Shown here: piece by piece, positions 24,133-33,418 of the stretch
How the letters are laid out: each line of letters begins with the position of its first letter
Numbering within the stretch: the stretch's first letter is position 1
Program-made: the position numbers and the translations under genes
Notes under the pieces: generated by a model
Database searches by the model: none
Seen by the model: the letters and a program-made list of their open reading frames with translations, nothing else
What the model was told of the DNA's origin: nothing
Assembly: GCA_963834705.1 (NCBI GenBank)
Contig: CAWICV010000004.1
Location: 228,071 to 292,070, forward strand
Origin: RYN-230 sp963834705
GTDB lineage: Bacteria; Actinomycetota; Actinomycetes; Streptosporangiales; Streptosporangiaceae
Reading direction: 5' to 3'
DNA length: 64,000 bases

Positions 24133-24283
24133 AACGCTTACGACTCCGGCCGATGGCCCGGTATTCCCTGATTGCGGCAGTGTGACCCCATTCATTTCCG
24201 GCCGGGTCGCTGCGACCAGGCCAAATGCCGCTTCCTGCGAGTACGGAAGTTCATGCCATTAACTAACTCGGTCCGGCTAGGCG

Positions 24284-24375
24284 ACTCGGGGTCAGCCGCT
24301 CGTGATCACTCGGGGGTCAGCCGCTCGTGATCAAGCGTTTAGTGTCGTCCTGGTAACACCAAACGCTTGATCACG
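24284..24375. repeat. Two direct repeats running into a long perfect hairpin
   Basis: A 25-bp unit, ACTCGGGGTCAGCCGCTCGT followed by GATCA, occurs at 24284-24308 and again (one extra G) at 24308-24333. The second copy continues into a 15-bp perfect stem CGTGATCAAGCGTTT (24326-24340) pairing with 24361-24375 across a 20-nt loop that itself holds GTGT/ACAC. Lies 13 nt beyond the stop of the CsbD-like gene, so it may terminate that transcript and that of the opposing side. Confidence 0.75.
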
Positions 24376-24387
24376 ACGGCGCTGGCC

Positions 24388-24603
24388 CTAACGGCTGGCC
24401 GGGCGGCGCGACCGCCGGGACGACCGGCCCAGGTTCCGGCCGGTGTCCTTCAGCTGCTCGCCTGCCTGCCGGACGTTCCCGCCGATCCGGTCGGCCGCAC
24501 CGTGCATCTGCATCCGCCGGTTACCGGTAGCCCGGCCCAGCTTCATCTTCGCGCGGCCACGGGCGATCTGGGATTTGTTCTTCATCTTGGTCAGGAAGCT
24601 CAT
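24388..24603 (-). CDS. CsbD-like stress protein
   Basis: 71 residues, AAGGGGCG just upstream of the ATG. Small, very basic, predicted helical. KMKNKSQIARGRAKMKLGRA and DRIGGNVRQAGEQLKDTGR resemble CsbD/YjbJ general-stress proteins, with the repeated GxxKxxxGxxxxN pattern. Followed by a strong hairpin. Confidence 0.75.
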   Translation of the reverse strand: MSFLTKMKNKSQIARGRAKMKLGRATGNRRMQMHGAADRIGGNVRQAGEQLKDTGRNLGRSSRRSRRPASR

Positions 24604-24714
24604 CGCCCCTTACTGCCCCCCAGCTGCGAGCTCATTCGGGACGGCCGGCCGTGAAACCCGCTGGTGGCGGACATGCAGCCAGCGCTCAGCTCGGGGACGG
24701 TGCACTGGAGCTGC

Positions 24715-24826
24715 GGGCAAGCCAGCCCGGCCGGCCCGCTCTGGCCGGGCCGTCAGCGGTCCGGCTTGGTGGGCAAGCCAGCCCGGGCGACCCGCTCTGG
24801 CCGGGCCGTCAGCGGTCCGGCTTGGC
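24715..24826. repeat. Tandem 56-bp duplication covering the 3' end of the TfoX-like gene
   Basis: Two adjacent 56-bp copies (24715-24770 and 24771-24826) that differ at only a few positions. The right copy contains the last codons and stop of the TfoX-like gene (GLPAKPDR); the left copy carries the same ending (GLPTKPDR and a stop) downstream. Confidence 0.9.
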
Positions 24827-25150
24827 GGGCAGCCCGGTCGCGACGTCGAGCCCGCGCCGTACCCAGCCGGCCAGCGCGTCGCCGGCCGCGAACCCGGCGG
24901 GCTCGACGCTGATGAAGCCGGAGAGCGGCCGCCCGCCGAGCAGCATCGGCCGGACGTGCGGCTCGCCCAGGGCCTGCGCGCGGCCGTCCGCGCCGACCCG
25001 CACCATCAGCACCCGGCCCCGGACACCGCAGCACATGTTTCCGTTGACCAGGAAGGACAGCCCGCCGCCGACCATCTTCTTCTCGGCCACCCCAGCCTGG
25101 TCAGCCAGCACCCGGCGGACCCGCTCGGCAACCTCGGGATCGTAGCTCAC
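24809..25150 (-). CDS. TfoX N-terminal domain protein
   Basis: 113 residues. VRRVLADQAGVAEKKMVGGG and LSFLVNGNMCCGVRGRVLMV are the TfoX N-terminal domain (competence regulator Sxy/TfoX superfamily). In actinobacteria these single-domain proteins have no proven role in competence. The last codons lie in a tandem duplication. Divergent from the DUF72 gene with a 56-bp spacer. Confidence 0.85.
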   Translation of the reverse strand: MSYDPEVAERVRRVLADQAGVAEKKMVGGGLSFLVNGNMCCGVRGRVLMVRVGADGRAQALGEPHVRPMLLGGRPLSGFISVEPAGFAAGDALAGWVRRGLDVATGLPAKPDR

Positions 25151-25206
25151 GGCTCAGGTTCCTCCCCTTTCCCCGGTCCTATTGTCCCGGTTCTTATGCT
25201 GCGGGT

Positions 25207-26088
25207 ATGGGACAGGTCCGGGTGGGCACCGCGTCGTGGACGGACCGGACCCTGATCGACTCCGGCTGGTACCCGCCGGAGGCCGACACCCCGGAACGGC
25301 GGCTGCGTTACTACACAAGGCAGTTTCCGCTGGTCGAGGTGGATGCCACCTACTACGCACTGCCCGCCGAGCAGACCGCCTCGACCTGGGCGGCCCGTAC
25401 CCCGGCCGGATTCACCTTCAACATCAAGGCGTTCAGCCTGTTCACCCAGCACCCCACCCGGGTCACGGCGCTGCCCACCGACCTGCGCCCGGCTGCCGAG
25501 CAGACCGGCAAGGACCGGATCTACCTGAAGGACATCGACAGCGCGATCGCCGACCAGGCGTGGCAGCGCTTCCTGGCTGCGCTGGAGCCGCTCAACCAGG
25601 CGGGCAAACTCGGCGCGATCCTGCTCCAGTTCCCGCCCTGGTTCCCGATCTCCCGGGCCAACAAGGAGTACATCGTGGCATGCGCGCAGCGGGTCGCGCC
25701 GCGCCGGGTCTGCATCGAGTTCCGCAACCGGACCTGGATGACCCCGGAGAACCAGGACGAGACGCTGCGCTTCCTGACGTCCAACCGGCTGCCATACGTC
25801 TGCGTGGACATGCCCCAGGGGCACCGGGACTCCATCCCGCCGGTGGTCGCCGCCACTGATCCGGAGCTGGCCGTGGTCCGCCTGCACGGTCACTCGGACA
25901 AGTGGACCAGCAAGGACATCCACGAGCGGTTCGGCTACCGCTACTCCGAGCGCGAGCTGGGCGAATGGGCGCCCAAGGTGCGCGCGCTGGCCGAGGACGC
26001 CGCCACCACGCATGTCCTGTTCAACAACTGCTACCGCGACTACGCGCAGACCAACGCCCGGGAGCTGACCGACTTGCTCAAGGTCTGA
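25207..26088 (+). CDS. DUF72 (YecE-like) protein
   Basis: 293 residues. MGQVRVGTASWTDRTLIDSG, then YYTRQFPLVEVDATYYALP, WAARTPAGFTFNIKAF, LGAILLQFPPWF, CIEFRNRTWM and the late VLFNNCYRDYAQTNA are the conserved TIM-barrel motifs of DUF72. The family is widespread, with suggested roles in nucleic-acid processing or sugar-phosphate chemistry; no function proven. Single gene. Confidence 0.9.
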   Translation: MGQVRVGTASWTDRTLIDSGWYPPEADTPERRLRYYTRQFPLVEVDATYYALPAEQTASTWAARTPAGFTFNIKAFSLFTQHPTRVTALPTDLRPAAEQTGKDRIYLKDIDSAIADQAWQRFLAALEPLNQAGKLGAILLQFPPWFPISRANKEYIVACAQRVAPRRVCIEFRNRTWMTPENQDETLRFLTSNRLPYVCVDMPQGHRDSIPPVVAATDPELAVVRLHGHSDKWTSKDIHERFGYRYSERELGEWAPKVRALAEDAATTHVLFNNCYRDYAQTNARELTDLLKV

Positions 26089-26143
26089 AACACGGTCCTG
26101 GCGCCCGGCCGGCGAACCCGCCGTCGTCGAGACCTGGCGGGCC

Positions 26144-26323
26144 ATGGCGGAGGGCCCGGGGCAGTGGCACCGACATGGTGATCGCGGGCATCCTCCCTGG
26201 TGCTTCACTCCTGAGCGGTACGCGGCGCGGCCGGAGTACATCGAGTCGCTGGCCGGGTTCGCCCGCGGCCGCCCGATGCCGCCGGCGGGCGCGTTCCGGC
26301 GCCCCCATCCGGTCCTGGTCTGA
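26144..26323 (+). pseudogene. Probable C-terminal remnant of an unrecognised protein
   Basis: A well-coded frame reads GQWHRHGDRGHPPWCFTPER, then YAARPEYIESLAGFARGRPM and FRRPHPVLV before a stop. The frame is open further upstream to about 26100 without a start; ATG 26144 would give 59 residues. Codon use matches real genes. I do not recognise the family. Confidence 0.35.
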
Positions 26324-26390
26324 CACAAGGCGACGGAGAATTATCCGCCTTGAGGATGTGCGTTCCCGGCTGGCCGGACAGGCTCGGGAT

Positions 26391-26771
26391 ATGCACCAGA
26401 GGGGGTTGGCCGGGCCCGGAAGCTCCGGGCCGGGCCGGACGGACCGGCCAGCTGACCTGACCGACCGGCAGCTGATGGTCCGGGTGACGAGCCCGCTGGC
26501 ACGGTGCGCCGACGGGGGCGCGGACGCCGATGACTGGTATCCGGTGGCCACGCGCTGGAGCCGAGCCCGGGTCGAGGCGGCGCGGGCGCTGGCGTTGTGC
26601 GCGACATGCCCGGTTCAGCACGATTGCCTGGAGCTGTCCATGCGGCAGTGGGACGGGGCCGGCCGGTATGGCGTCTGGGGCGGCCTGCTGGAGGCCGAGC
26701 GGGCGGCCGCCCGCAAGGAATGGCTCAGCGGGGTCAGCGTCGGCCGGCTGCTGGAGACCCGGACCGCGTAG
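26391..26771 (+). CDS. WhiB-family iron-sulfur regulator
   Basis: 126 residues from ATG 26391; GTG 26358 is an alternative. Four cysteines C39, C70, C73 and C79 (CADGG and CATCPVQHDC) ligate a [4Fe-4S] cluster, followed by GVWGG (94-98), the turn that precedes the basic DNA-binding C-terminus. WhiB proteins are actinobacterium-specific and act with sigma-A in development, redox and antibiotic responses. Which subfamily is unclear; the N-terminus is longer than average. Confidence 0.9.
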   Translation: MHQRGLAGPGSSGPGRTDRPADLTDRQLMVRVTSPLARCADGGADADDWYPVATRWSRARVEAARALALCATCPVQHDCLELSMRQWDGAGRYGVWGGLLEAERAAARKEWLSGVSVGRLLETRTA

Positions 26772-26778
26772 CGGCGCT

Positions 26779-26885
26779 CCTGCTTAGAGCACTGGCGTCT
26801 ACGGCAGCACGCCCAGCAGATCCCAGCAGGCCCCTGCTTAGAGCACTGCGCCTACGGCAGCACGCCCAGCAGATCCCAGCAGGCC
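26779..26885. repeat. Tandem 54/53-bp duplication of the 3' end of the Cys-rich gene
   Basis: Copy one 26779-26832 and copy two 26833-26885 both begin CCTGCTTAGAGCACTG and end CCCAGCAGGCC. Copy two contains the last codons and stop of the copper-binding protein gene (WDLLGVLP). Copy one is a slightly diverged duplicate beyond the stop. Confidence 0.9.
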
Positions 26886-27256
26886 CGCTCGCAGCGCCGG
26901 CACGCCGCGGCACAGACCCGGCAGTGCGGGTGGTGCGCGGCGTGGCGCTCGCACTCGCCGCCGCAGCTGCGGCAGCTGCCCGCGCACGCCTCCAGCAGCG
27001 GCCGGACCACACCGGGGTCGAACGGCGCCTGGCGGCTGACCACCGCGGCGGTGGCGGCGCAGATATCGGCGCAGTCCAGGCATAGCCGGATGCAGCTGAC
27101 CATCTCGGCCAGCCCGGGCTCACTCAGATCCGCGCTGACATCCGCGGTGCAGGCCTGGGCGCAGTCGGTAAGCGCGTCGATGACCATGGCCAGCAGATCC
27201 TCGTCAGCACGGACCGTCCGCGGATAGGTGTCCAGCAACTGCCGTGCGTAACTCAT
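26852..27256 (-). CDS. Cys-rich four-helix-bundle copper-binding protein (DUF326/Csp-like)
   Basis: 134 residues with 15 cysteines lining predicted helices: DALTDCAQACTADV, EMVSCIRLCLDCADICAAT, LEACAGSCRSCGGECERHA and HPHCRVCAAACRRCERACW. This pattern is that of cytosolic Csp3-type copper storage proteins and DUF326. The start ATGA overlaps the stop of the upstream DsbA-like gene, so the two were one operon, joining a thiol oxidoreductase to a thiol-rich metal store. Confidence 0.9.
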   Translation of the reverse strand: MSYARQLLDTYPRTVRADEDLLAMVIDALTDCAQACTADVSADLSEPGLAEMVSCIRLCLDCADICAATAAVVSRQAPFDPGVVRPLLEACAGSCRSCGGECERHAAHHPHCRVCAAACRRCERACWDLLGVLP

Positions 27257-27805
27257 GGCGCCTCCTTGGCCGGGACGGCGCCGGCCGCCTGCTCTACTGC
27301 CCCGAACAACCCTTCCAGCGGGACCTTGCCGTCGATGCGCGTGCCGTTGACGTAGAACTTCGGGGTCGCGTTCACCCCGCTCTGGATGCCTTCCCGCACG
27401 TCACGCTCGATCCTGCTGGCATACACATTGCCGAGCACCTCGCTGCGCAGCCGGGCTCACGTCCAGGCCGAGCCGTTCCGCGTAGCCCAGCAGCGAGTCC
27501 AGGTCGAGCCGGGCCCCGTCGCGCAGCAGGAGGTCATACATCTCCCAGAATTTGCCCTGGGCGGCGGCCGCCTCAGCCGCCTCGGCCGCCTGCTCGGCGT
27601 GTGGGTGCAACTGCGGGATCGGGAAGTTGCGGAACACGAGCCGGATCTTGCCCGGATACTCGTCCAGCAGCCGGTGCACATCCCGGGCCGCGCCCCGGCA
27701 GAACGGGCACTCGTAGTCGCCGTATTCGATGATCGTGACCGCCGCGCTGGCCGGGCCGAGCACGTGGTCGCCGGCCGTTACCTCAGGTACCGAAATCTCG
27801 TCCAC
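27253..27805 (-). pseudogene. DsbA-family thiol oxidoreductase, frameshifted
   Basis: The first frame gives MDEISVPEVTAGDHVLGPAS, EYGDYECPFCRGAARDVHRL (CPFC active site) and ends in GYAERLGLDVS. The second frame continues EVLGNVYASRIERDVREGIQ and VNATPKFYVNGTRIDG to 27253. One extra C around 27449-27453 separates them. The joined protein, about 183 residues without a signal peptide, matches cytosolic DsbA/NhaA-like thioredoxin-fold proteins with the cis-Pro in TPKFYVNG. Upstream partner of the Csp-like gene. Confidence 0.85.
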
Positions 27806-28114
27806 CTGGCCACCTGCCGTCCGTTTCGCGGCTTCCCTGGGCGATCACGCCGTTACCCGGCCGTCTTACCGTGCCCTCACTATCACACTGCCCTCATCAG
27901 CGACTATCCAGGGTGATGCCGCCACGCCGCAGCCGAGGGGCCCGGCGATGGCATTCATCGCAGTCACCGGTGCACCCCGTCCCAGCAGGGACGTTAGCGG
28001 CGCTTCCGGGTGATTGCGGTTACCGGCCTATGCAGATGGGGGATGCGCTGGAGCAGTCCCTAGGTAACGTTCGTAATGAATCATGGCTAACCGTCCAGGC
28101 TAGCGGGGGCAGCA
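27806..28114. other. Intergenic region before the LAL regulator
   Basis: 309 bp between divergent genes. It should hold promoters for the DsbA-Csp operon and for the large regulator. I see no convincing palindrome or hairpin; GTAACGTTCGTAATG at about 28063-28077 is the only AT-richer patch and a candidate promoter element. Confidence 0.4.
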
Positions 28115-30949
28115 ATGGCCGGGCACTCGGCGGTGACCCCACGGCCGGCCAAGCCGGCCGGGTATATAGCCATGCGCGGCCGGCAGGCTGAATGGCAGCT
28201 GGTCCGGGGGCTGCTCCGGCGCGCGCAGCGCGGTCTGGGCGGGGTGCTGCTGGTTGACGGTGATCCGGGGATGGGGAAGTCGCTGCTGCTCCGCGAATCC
28301 GCCCGGGAGGCAGCCGGCCAGGGTTTCTCGCTGGCCGCCGGCCGGGGCGACCAGCTCGGCCGGCACGTGCCGTTCTTCACCCTGCTCGCCGCGCTGCACC
28401 AGCCGGTGGGCGGCGGCGGGGACCGCCCGGGTCCGCCCGACCTCACCGCGGGGCGGATCGGCCAGCTGCGGGCCCACCTGGAGCAGCGGGCCGCGGCCGG
28501 CCCGGTCCTGGTCAGCCTGGATGACCTGCAGTGGGCCAGCCCGGCCACGCTGCTGGCCCTGCGGGTGCTGCCCCATGAGCTCGCCTCCTGCCCGGTGGCC
28601 TGGCTGCTGGCTGGCTCGAAGACCCATCAGGACCAGGGCGCCGACCTGCTGTTCCGGGTGCTGGAGGACGATGGGGCCAGCCGGATCACGCTCGCCCCGA
28701 TCGGCGACGACGCGGTGCTGAGCATGCTCACCGACATGTTCCGCGTGCCGCCGGACCGTAGCCTGCTCGCCCTGGCCACCCGGGCGGCCGGCCACCCGGC
28801 ACTGCTCAGCGAGCTGGTCCGCGGCCTGGCCGAGGAGGACGCGGTCCAGGTGACCGACGGCGAGGCACGGCTGGTCGGCGCCCGGCTGCCGCAGCGGATC
28901 CAGATCCTGGCCCGGCAGCGGCTGGACAGCCTCACCGGGCCGGCGCGGCAGCTGCTCGAGACGGCGGCCGTGCTGGGCCGGTCGTTCCTGCTCGAAGACG
29001 CGACCGAGATGCTGGGTGTGACACCGGCCACGGTGCTCCCCACGGTCGAGGAGGCGATGGACGCTGGCCTGCTGGTCACCGCCGATGACCTGCTGTCGTT
29101 CCGGCACGATCTGATGTGGCGGGCGATCGCCAACCTCATCCCGGGGCCGGCCCGGAAGGCGCTGCACCGCCAGTTCGGCGAGATCCTGCTGAACCGGGGC
29201 GGCTCGGCGCTGTCCGCCGCCGCGCACCTGCTGGAAGCCGCGCACACCAGCGATCCGGCCACGCTGGCCGGTCTCGACCGGGCCACCGTCAGCACGCTGC
29301 CCTCGTCGCCGCAGACCGCGGCCCGGCTGGCGGTGCGGGCCCTGGAACTGACGTCGCCCGCCGACCCGGCGGCGCTGCCCCGCTCGGTGGCCGCCGCCGA
29401 GGCGCTGACCGCGGCCGGCCAGCTCGACCAGGCCACCAGCATCGTGCAGGAGACGCTGGCCCAGCCGCTGCCCGCCATCCCGGAGTCCCGGCTGCGCTGC
29501 GCGCTGTCCACGATCCGGTCCGCCACCGGCCGGGCAGAGCAGGCCGCGGCCGAGGCCCGGGCCGCGCTGGCCCCGGCCGCGCTGCCCGCCGGGCTGCGCG
29601 GCCAGGCGCTGATCGCGCACCTGCTGGCGCTGAACGGGCTGCGTGACCGGGACGCCGCGGGCCCGATTGCGGCCGGTATCCTGGCCGCCCCCCGCGACTA
29701 TGACGGGCCGGTGCTGGTGGCGGCCCAGGTAGCCCGCGCGATGATCAGCTGGGACGAGGGCCGCCTGGCCGAGGCCCTGGACCGGCTCCGCGACGCGGCC
29801 CGGCACGGCACCGGGATCTCCCCCGACGCCAGGCACTTCCAGCCGCTGCTCGCGCTGGCCACCTGCCTGGTCGAACTGCGCCGGTTCGACGAGGCCGAAA
29901 CCGTCATCCGGGCCGCGGCCAACAGCACGCTGCGCGGCATCCCGGCGGAGGCGATCCCGGCCCTGCTCCGGGCTCGCATCCAGCTGGCCCGGGGCCGGCT
30001 GGGCGACGCGGCCGCCGCGGCTGAGACGGCGCTGGCCACCGCGGCCGCGCTGGGCGCCGATGGCTACACCTCGGCGGCCGAATCCATCCTCGGCGTGATC
30101 GCGCTGCGCCGCGGCGACCTGGCGGTGGCGGCCGGGCACGTGGCCCACCACCGGGTCCGGATGCCGCACTACGCGGCCGGCTATGCGCGCACCGATTGCA
30201 CCCGCATCGACTACACCCTGGGCGCGGCCCAGATCGCCGAGGCACGGGACGGCCCGGCCGCGGTGCTCGGCCAGGTCCGCGAGATCTGCGCTGTGCTGCC
30301 GGCCCGGCGCAGCATGCTGCTCGGCAATCCCACCGCCCCGGCCTGGCTGGTCCGCACCGCCCTGGACGCGGACGAGCGCGGCCTGGCCACCCGGGCCGCC
30401 GAGCTGACCGGCGCGCTGGCCAGCGAGAACCCTGGCTGCCGGCCGGCCGTCGTGGCGGCCGCGCACTGCCTGGGCCTGCTGGAAAAGGATGCCGCCCGGC
30501 TGGCCCACGCGGCCGCCCAGCACGACGACCCGTGGGCTCGCGCCTCCGCGGCCGAAGACCTGGGCGTGCTGCTGGCCCGGCAGGGGAACGCGTCCCGCGC
30601 CGTGCACTACATGAACGAGGCGCTGGACGGCTACGGGCAGACCGGGGCGGCGGCCGACATGGCCCGGATACGGCGCCGGCTGCGCCGGCTCGGGGTGCGG
30701 CGGCGGCACTGGGCCTCGGCGGCGCAGCGGCCCACGGCCGGCTGGGAAAGCCTCACCGAGACCGAGCGCACCGCATCCGAGCTCGTCGCCCAGGGGCTGA
30801 ACAACCGGCAGGTCGCGGACCGGATGTACGTAAGCGCCCACACGATCGCGTTCCACCTGCGCCAGGTGTTCCGCAAGCTGAACATCGGCTCGCGCGTCGA
30901 ACTGGCCCGGATCGTGCTGGAGCAGACCCAGCAGTCCGAGTCCGGCTGA
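28115..30949 (+). CDS. LuxR-family (LAL-type) ATPase regulator
   Basis: 944 residues. N-terminal AAA/STAND-type module: Walker A GDPGMGKSLLLRE (about residues 49-61), Walker B VLVSLDDLQWASP, and a sensor-like HPALLSELVRGL. A long alpha-helical, TPR-like middle part (about 330-840) is Ala-rich. The C-terminal LuxR HTH is LTETERTASELVAQGLNNRQ and YVSAHTIAFHLRQVFRKLNI. LAL regulators control secondary metabolism, sugar use or development. The start could also be ATG 28172 (MRGRQAEW). No biosynthetic cluster adjoins it. Confidence 0.9.
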   Translation: MAGHSAVTPRPAKPAGYIAMRGRQAEWQLVRGLLRRAQRGLGGVLLVDGDPGMGKSLLLRESAREAAGQGFSLAAGRGDQLGRHVPFFTLLAALHQPVGGGGDRPGPPDLTAGRIGQLRAHLEQRAAAGPVLVSLDDLQWASPATLLALRVLPHELASCPVAWLLAGSKTHQDQGADLLFRVLEDDGASRITLAPIGDDAVLSMLTDMFRVPPDRSLLALATRAAGHPALLSELVRGLAEEDAVQVTDGEARLVGARLPQRIQILARQRLDSLTGPARQLLETAAVLGRSFLLEDATEMLGVTPATVLPTVEEAMDAGLLVTADDLLSFRHDLMWRAIANLIPGPARKALHRQFGEILLNRGGSALSAAAHLLEAAHTSDPATLAGLDRATVSTLPSSPQTAARLAVRALELTSPADPAALPRSVAAAEALTAAGQLDQATSIVQETLAQPLPAIPESRLRCALSTIRSATGRAEQAAAEARAALAPAALPAGLRGQALIAHLLALNGLRDRDAAGPIAAGILAAPRDYDGPVLVAAQVARAMISWDEGRLAEALDRLRDAARHGTGISPDARHFQPLLALATCLVELRRFDEAETVIRAAANSTLRGIPAEAIPALLRARIQLARGRLGDAAAAAETALATAAALGADGYTSAAESILGVIALRRGDLAVAAGHVAHHRVRMPHYAAGYARTDCTRIDYTLGAAQIAEARDGPAAVLGQVREICAVLPARRSMLLGNPTAPAWLVRTALDADERGLATRAAELTGALASENPGCRPAVVAAAHCLGLLEKDAARLAHAAAQHDDPWARASAAEDLGVLLARQGNASRAVHYMNEALDGYGQTGAAADMARIRRRLRRLGVRRRHWASAAQRPTAGWESLTETERTASELVAQGLNNRQVADRMYVSAHTIAFHLRQVFRKLNIGSRVELARIVLEQTQQSESG

Positions 30950-30957
30950 GCACGCAG

Positions 30958-33391
30958 TTACAAGTACTCCCGCTTGCGCATCCAGACCAGCGTGGCCCAG
31001 CCCCAGATGGGCGGCAGGTACGAGGTGAACAGCCGCTGGATGAACACTGCGGCGGTGGCGTCGGCCTCGGAGACGCCGGCCGCGGTGAGGCCGAGGATCA
31101 GGCCGGCCTCCACCACGCCCATGCCACCGGGCGTGGGTGACACGCCGCCGATGGTGGCGGCCAGCGAGATGACCACGATCAGGATAGGCAGCCGGAGGTG
31201 GTCATCGAAGGCGCGCAGCGAGACCGACAGCGCCATCGCCACCAGCAGCTCCTGCAGGAACGACCCGCTCACCAGCAGCACCAGCTTCCGCGGCTGGCTG
31301 GCTACCTGGCGCAGATTGCCCCAGATGTCCCGGACCTTGGGACGCAGTGCCTCCGCGGCCCGGCGGCGCAGCCGGGGCACCGCCAGGGCCAGGCCCGCTA
31401 CCAGGCCGACCAGCACCACCACGGCCAGGATGATCCACACCAGCGCGGAATCGTCCCCGGACTGGGGCGTGACCTCGAGGTCGAGGGATCCCCAGGCGAA
31501 CGGCAGCGCGACCACGAACAGGATGATCTTGGCGATCCAGCTGGACGAGGTCATGATGGCGCCCGAGCTGAGCGCGACCGACGGGTCGTAGCCCTGGCGC
31601 TGGAAGAACCGCACCCGGGTGGCGAACACGGCCGCGGTCCCGCCGGCCAGCGCGCTGAATGAGTTGGCCACCTCGACCGCGACCACCCGGCCGAACGGCA
31701 GCACGCCGGCCACGCTGCCGATCGCTTCCAGCGCCGAGGCCACGAAGGCCAGCTGGGCCAGCACGAAGGCCAGCGCGACCCAGAGCCAGTTGGCCCCGAT
31801 CACGGTGTCGAACGAACTGGCCACGTCGATGAGCACACCGATCAGGGCCCAGCCGCCGATGAGCGTGCCGACCACCATGATCAGCGTCGGCCAGCTCACC
31901 CGGCGCGGCTCGACCAGCTTGGGCACGTCGATCGACGCGGCCTGGGCCGCCCGCTGCCGGACCTGGTCCAGCAGCCCTTTCTGGCCGCGCAGGCTCCGGC
32001 CGAGCGCGGGGTCCAGCCCGGCCTTGTGCAGGTGCTGCAGAGCCCCGCCCAGCACCTCCGGGTCCAGGCAGCGTGCCGCGCTGTCGCCGGCCCGCTCGGC
32101 GCCGGCCGCGGCGGCGGTGGCCGCGATGGCCCCGGCCATGTCCCGATCGAGCTGGTACCGGGTGGCGTTCGAGGTGGAGTTGCGGAAGTCGGTCAGCACG
32201 GCGGCCTGGGCGGCCCGGTTGACCAGGATCACGTCGCCACTGATCGCGCCGTGCGCGATCCGGGCCCGGCGCAGGCCCAGCATCTGGCAGTAAACGTCGT
32301 CCAGCGCGGCGTCGCTGATGTCGTCAGCATCCGTCGCGGACAGCGGGGCGCCGGCTGGCAGGCGGCTGACCAGCAGCGCGTCGTCGGACGGTCCAGCGGT
32401 GCCGGCCCCGGCGATGTCCGTCACGGCCACCCCGGCCTGGCCAGGCTCGCATGGTGAGAAACCCCTCATGCTCGACCTGCTGCAGCCGGGTCAGCGTGAG
32501 GTCGGCCCCGGAGTCCCGGTAGAACAGGAACCGGCCCACCTTGGCCAGCAGCTTGGCGTCGGCCGCGTCCCGGCCGTAGACCGAGATGGCCAGCCGCTGG
32601 CCGGGGGCATCGGCCGGTCCCGTCTCGATGGCCTGGTATTGCGCCACCCCCCAGGCCTGCCGGGGCAGCGGCTGCACGTCGTCCGCACTGATCCCGAGAT
32701 CCATGAGCAGCCGCTGCACGTCCGCGGCCGAGGGCAGGCCGAGCGGCGAGCCGAAGATGAGCCGGATGAGCAGCGCGGCCGCCCAGCCGATGGCCATGCT
32801 GCCCAGCACGTTGAGCGGCAAGCCCTCCCCGCCGACCGCCCCGGCCAGCGTGACCAGCCCGATGAAGACTTCGATGCCCCGCTGCAGGTTGCGCGCCAGG
32901 TAAGGCAGCGAAGCCGTGGCCACCGCCATGAACACGGCGATCTGCATGACCGGGAAACTCAGGTCGTAGCTGTCGATCGTGATCCCGCTGGGCCGCCCGC
33001 CGTGACTGCCGAGCACCGCAATGAGGATCAGGCTCGTCACGACCGCGGCGACCACGCTCAGCGCGATGTCCCGGGCCAGCACCCAGCGCCGCGCGATCAG
33101 GGCCAGCAGGACCAGGGCGGCCGCGACGCCGTACGACCCGACCTGGTAGACCACCGTGACCAGCCAGGTGATGCTGCGCGGCGGCGGGTGGATGACCTCG
33201 GCGATGGCCCGGTCGATGCGCGAGTCGTACCGGATGATCAGCAGACAGCCGATCAGGCCGAGAATGGCCAGCACGAGCCGCACCCCGTCGCTCCCGCGGC
33301 GGCGGCGCTGGCCGTCCCCAAGCGGGGCGAACATAATGGCCCGCCAGCCAGCCAGCACCGGCGGCTGGGCCGGGGCAGAGGTTACCTGCAC
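30958..33391 (-). pseudogene. Lysylphosphatidylglycerol-synthase-like/flippase membrane protein, frameshifted
   Basis: The 5' frame from GTG 33391 encodes VLAILGLIGCLLIIRYDSRI and several further spans, then a kinase-like linker RFLFYRDSGADLTLTRLQQV EHEGFLTM. The 3' frame resumes PGQAGVAVTDIAGAGTAGP and runs through AALDDVYCQMLGLRRARIAHG and RRVSWPTLIMVVGTLIGGWA to GGVSPTPGGMGVVEAGLILG and the stop. Joined, it is one about 810-residue protein of a common actinobacterial family: multi-span N-terminus, kinase-like middle, LPG_synthase_TM (UPF0104) C-terminus. One extra base lies near 32437-32447. Likely acts in lipid or cell-wall precursor transport. Confidence 0.85.
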
Positions 33392-33418
33392 GCCACTATC
33401 GTCCTCCACTGCGGCAGG

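Noticed and set aside
28100..30856. 918-codon minus-strand open frame opposite the LAL regulator
   Set aside because: Low-complexity antisense translation; the plus strand has Walker motifs and a LuxR HTH.
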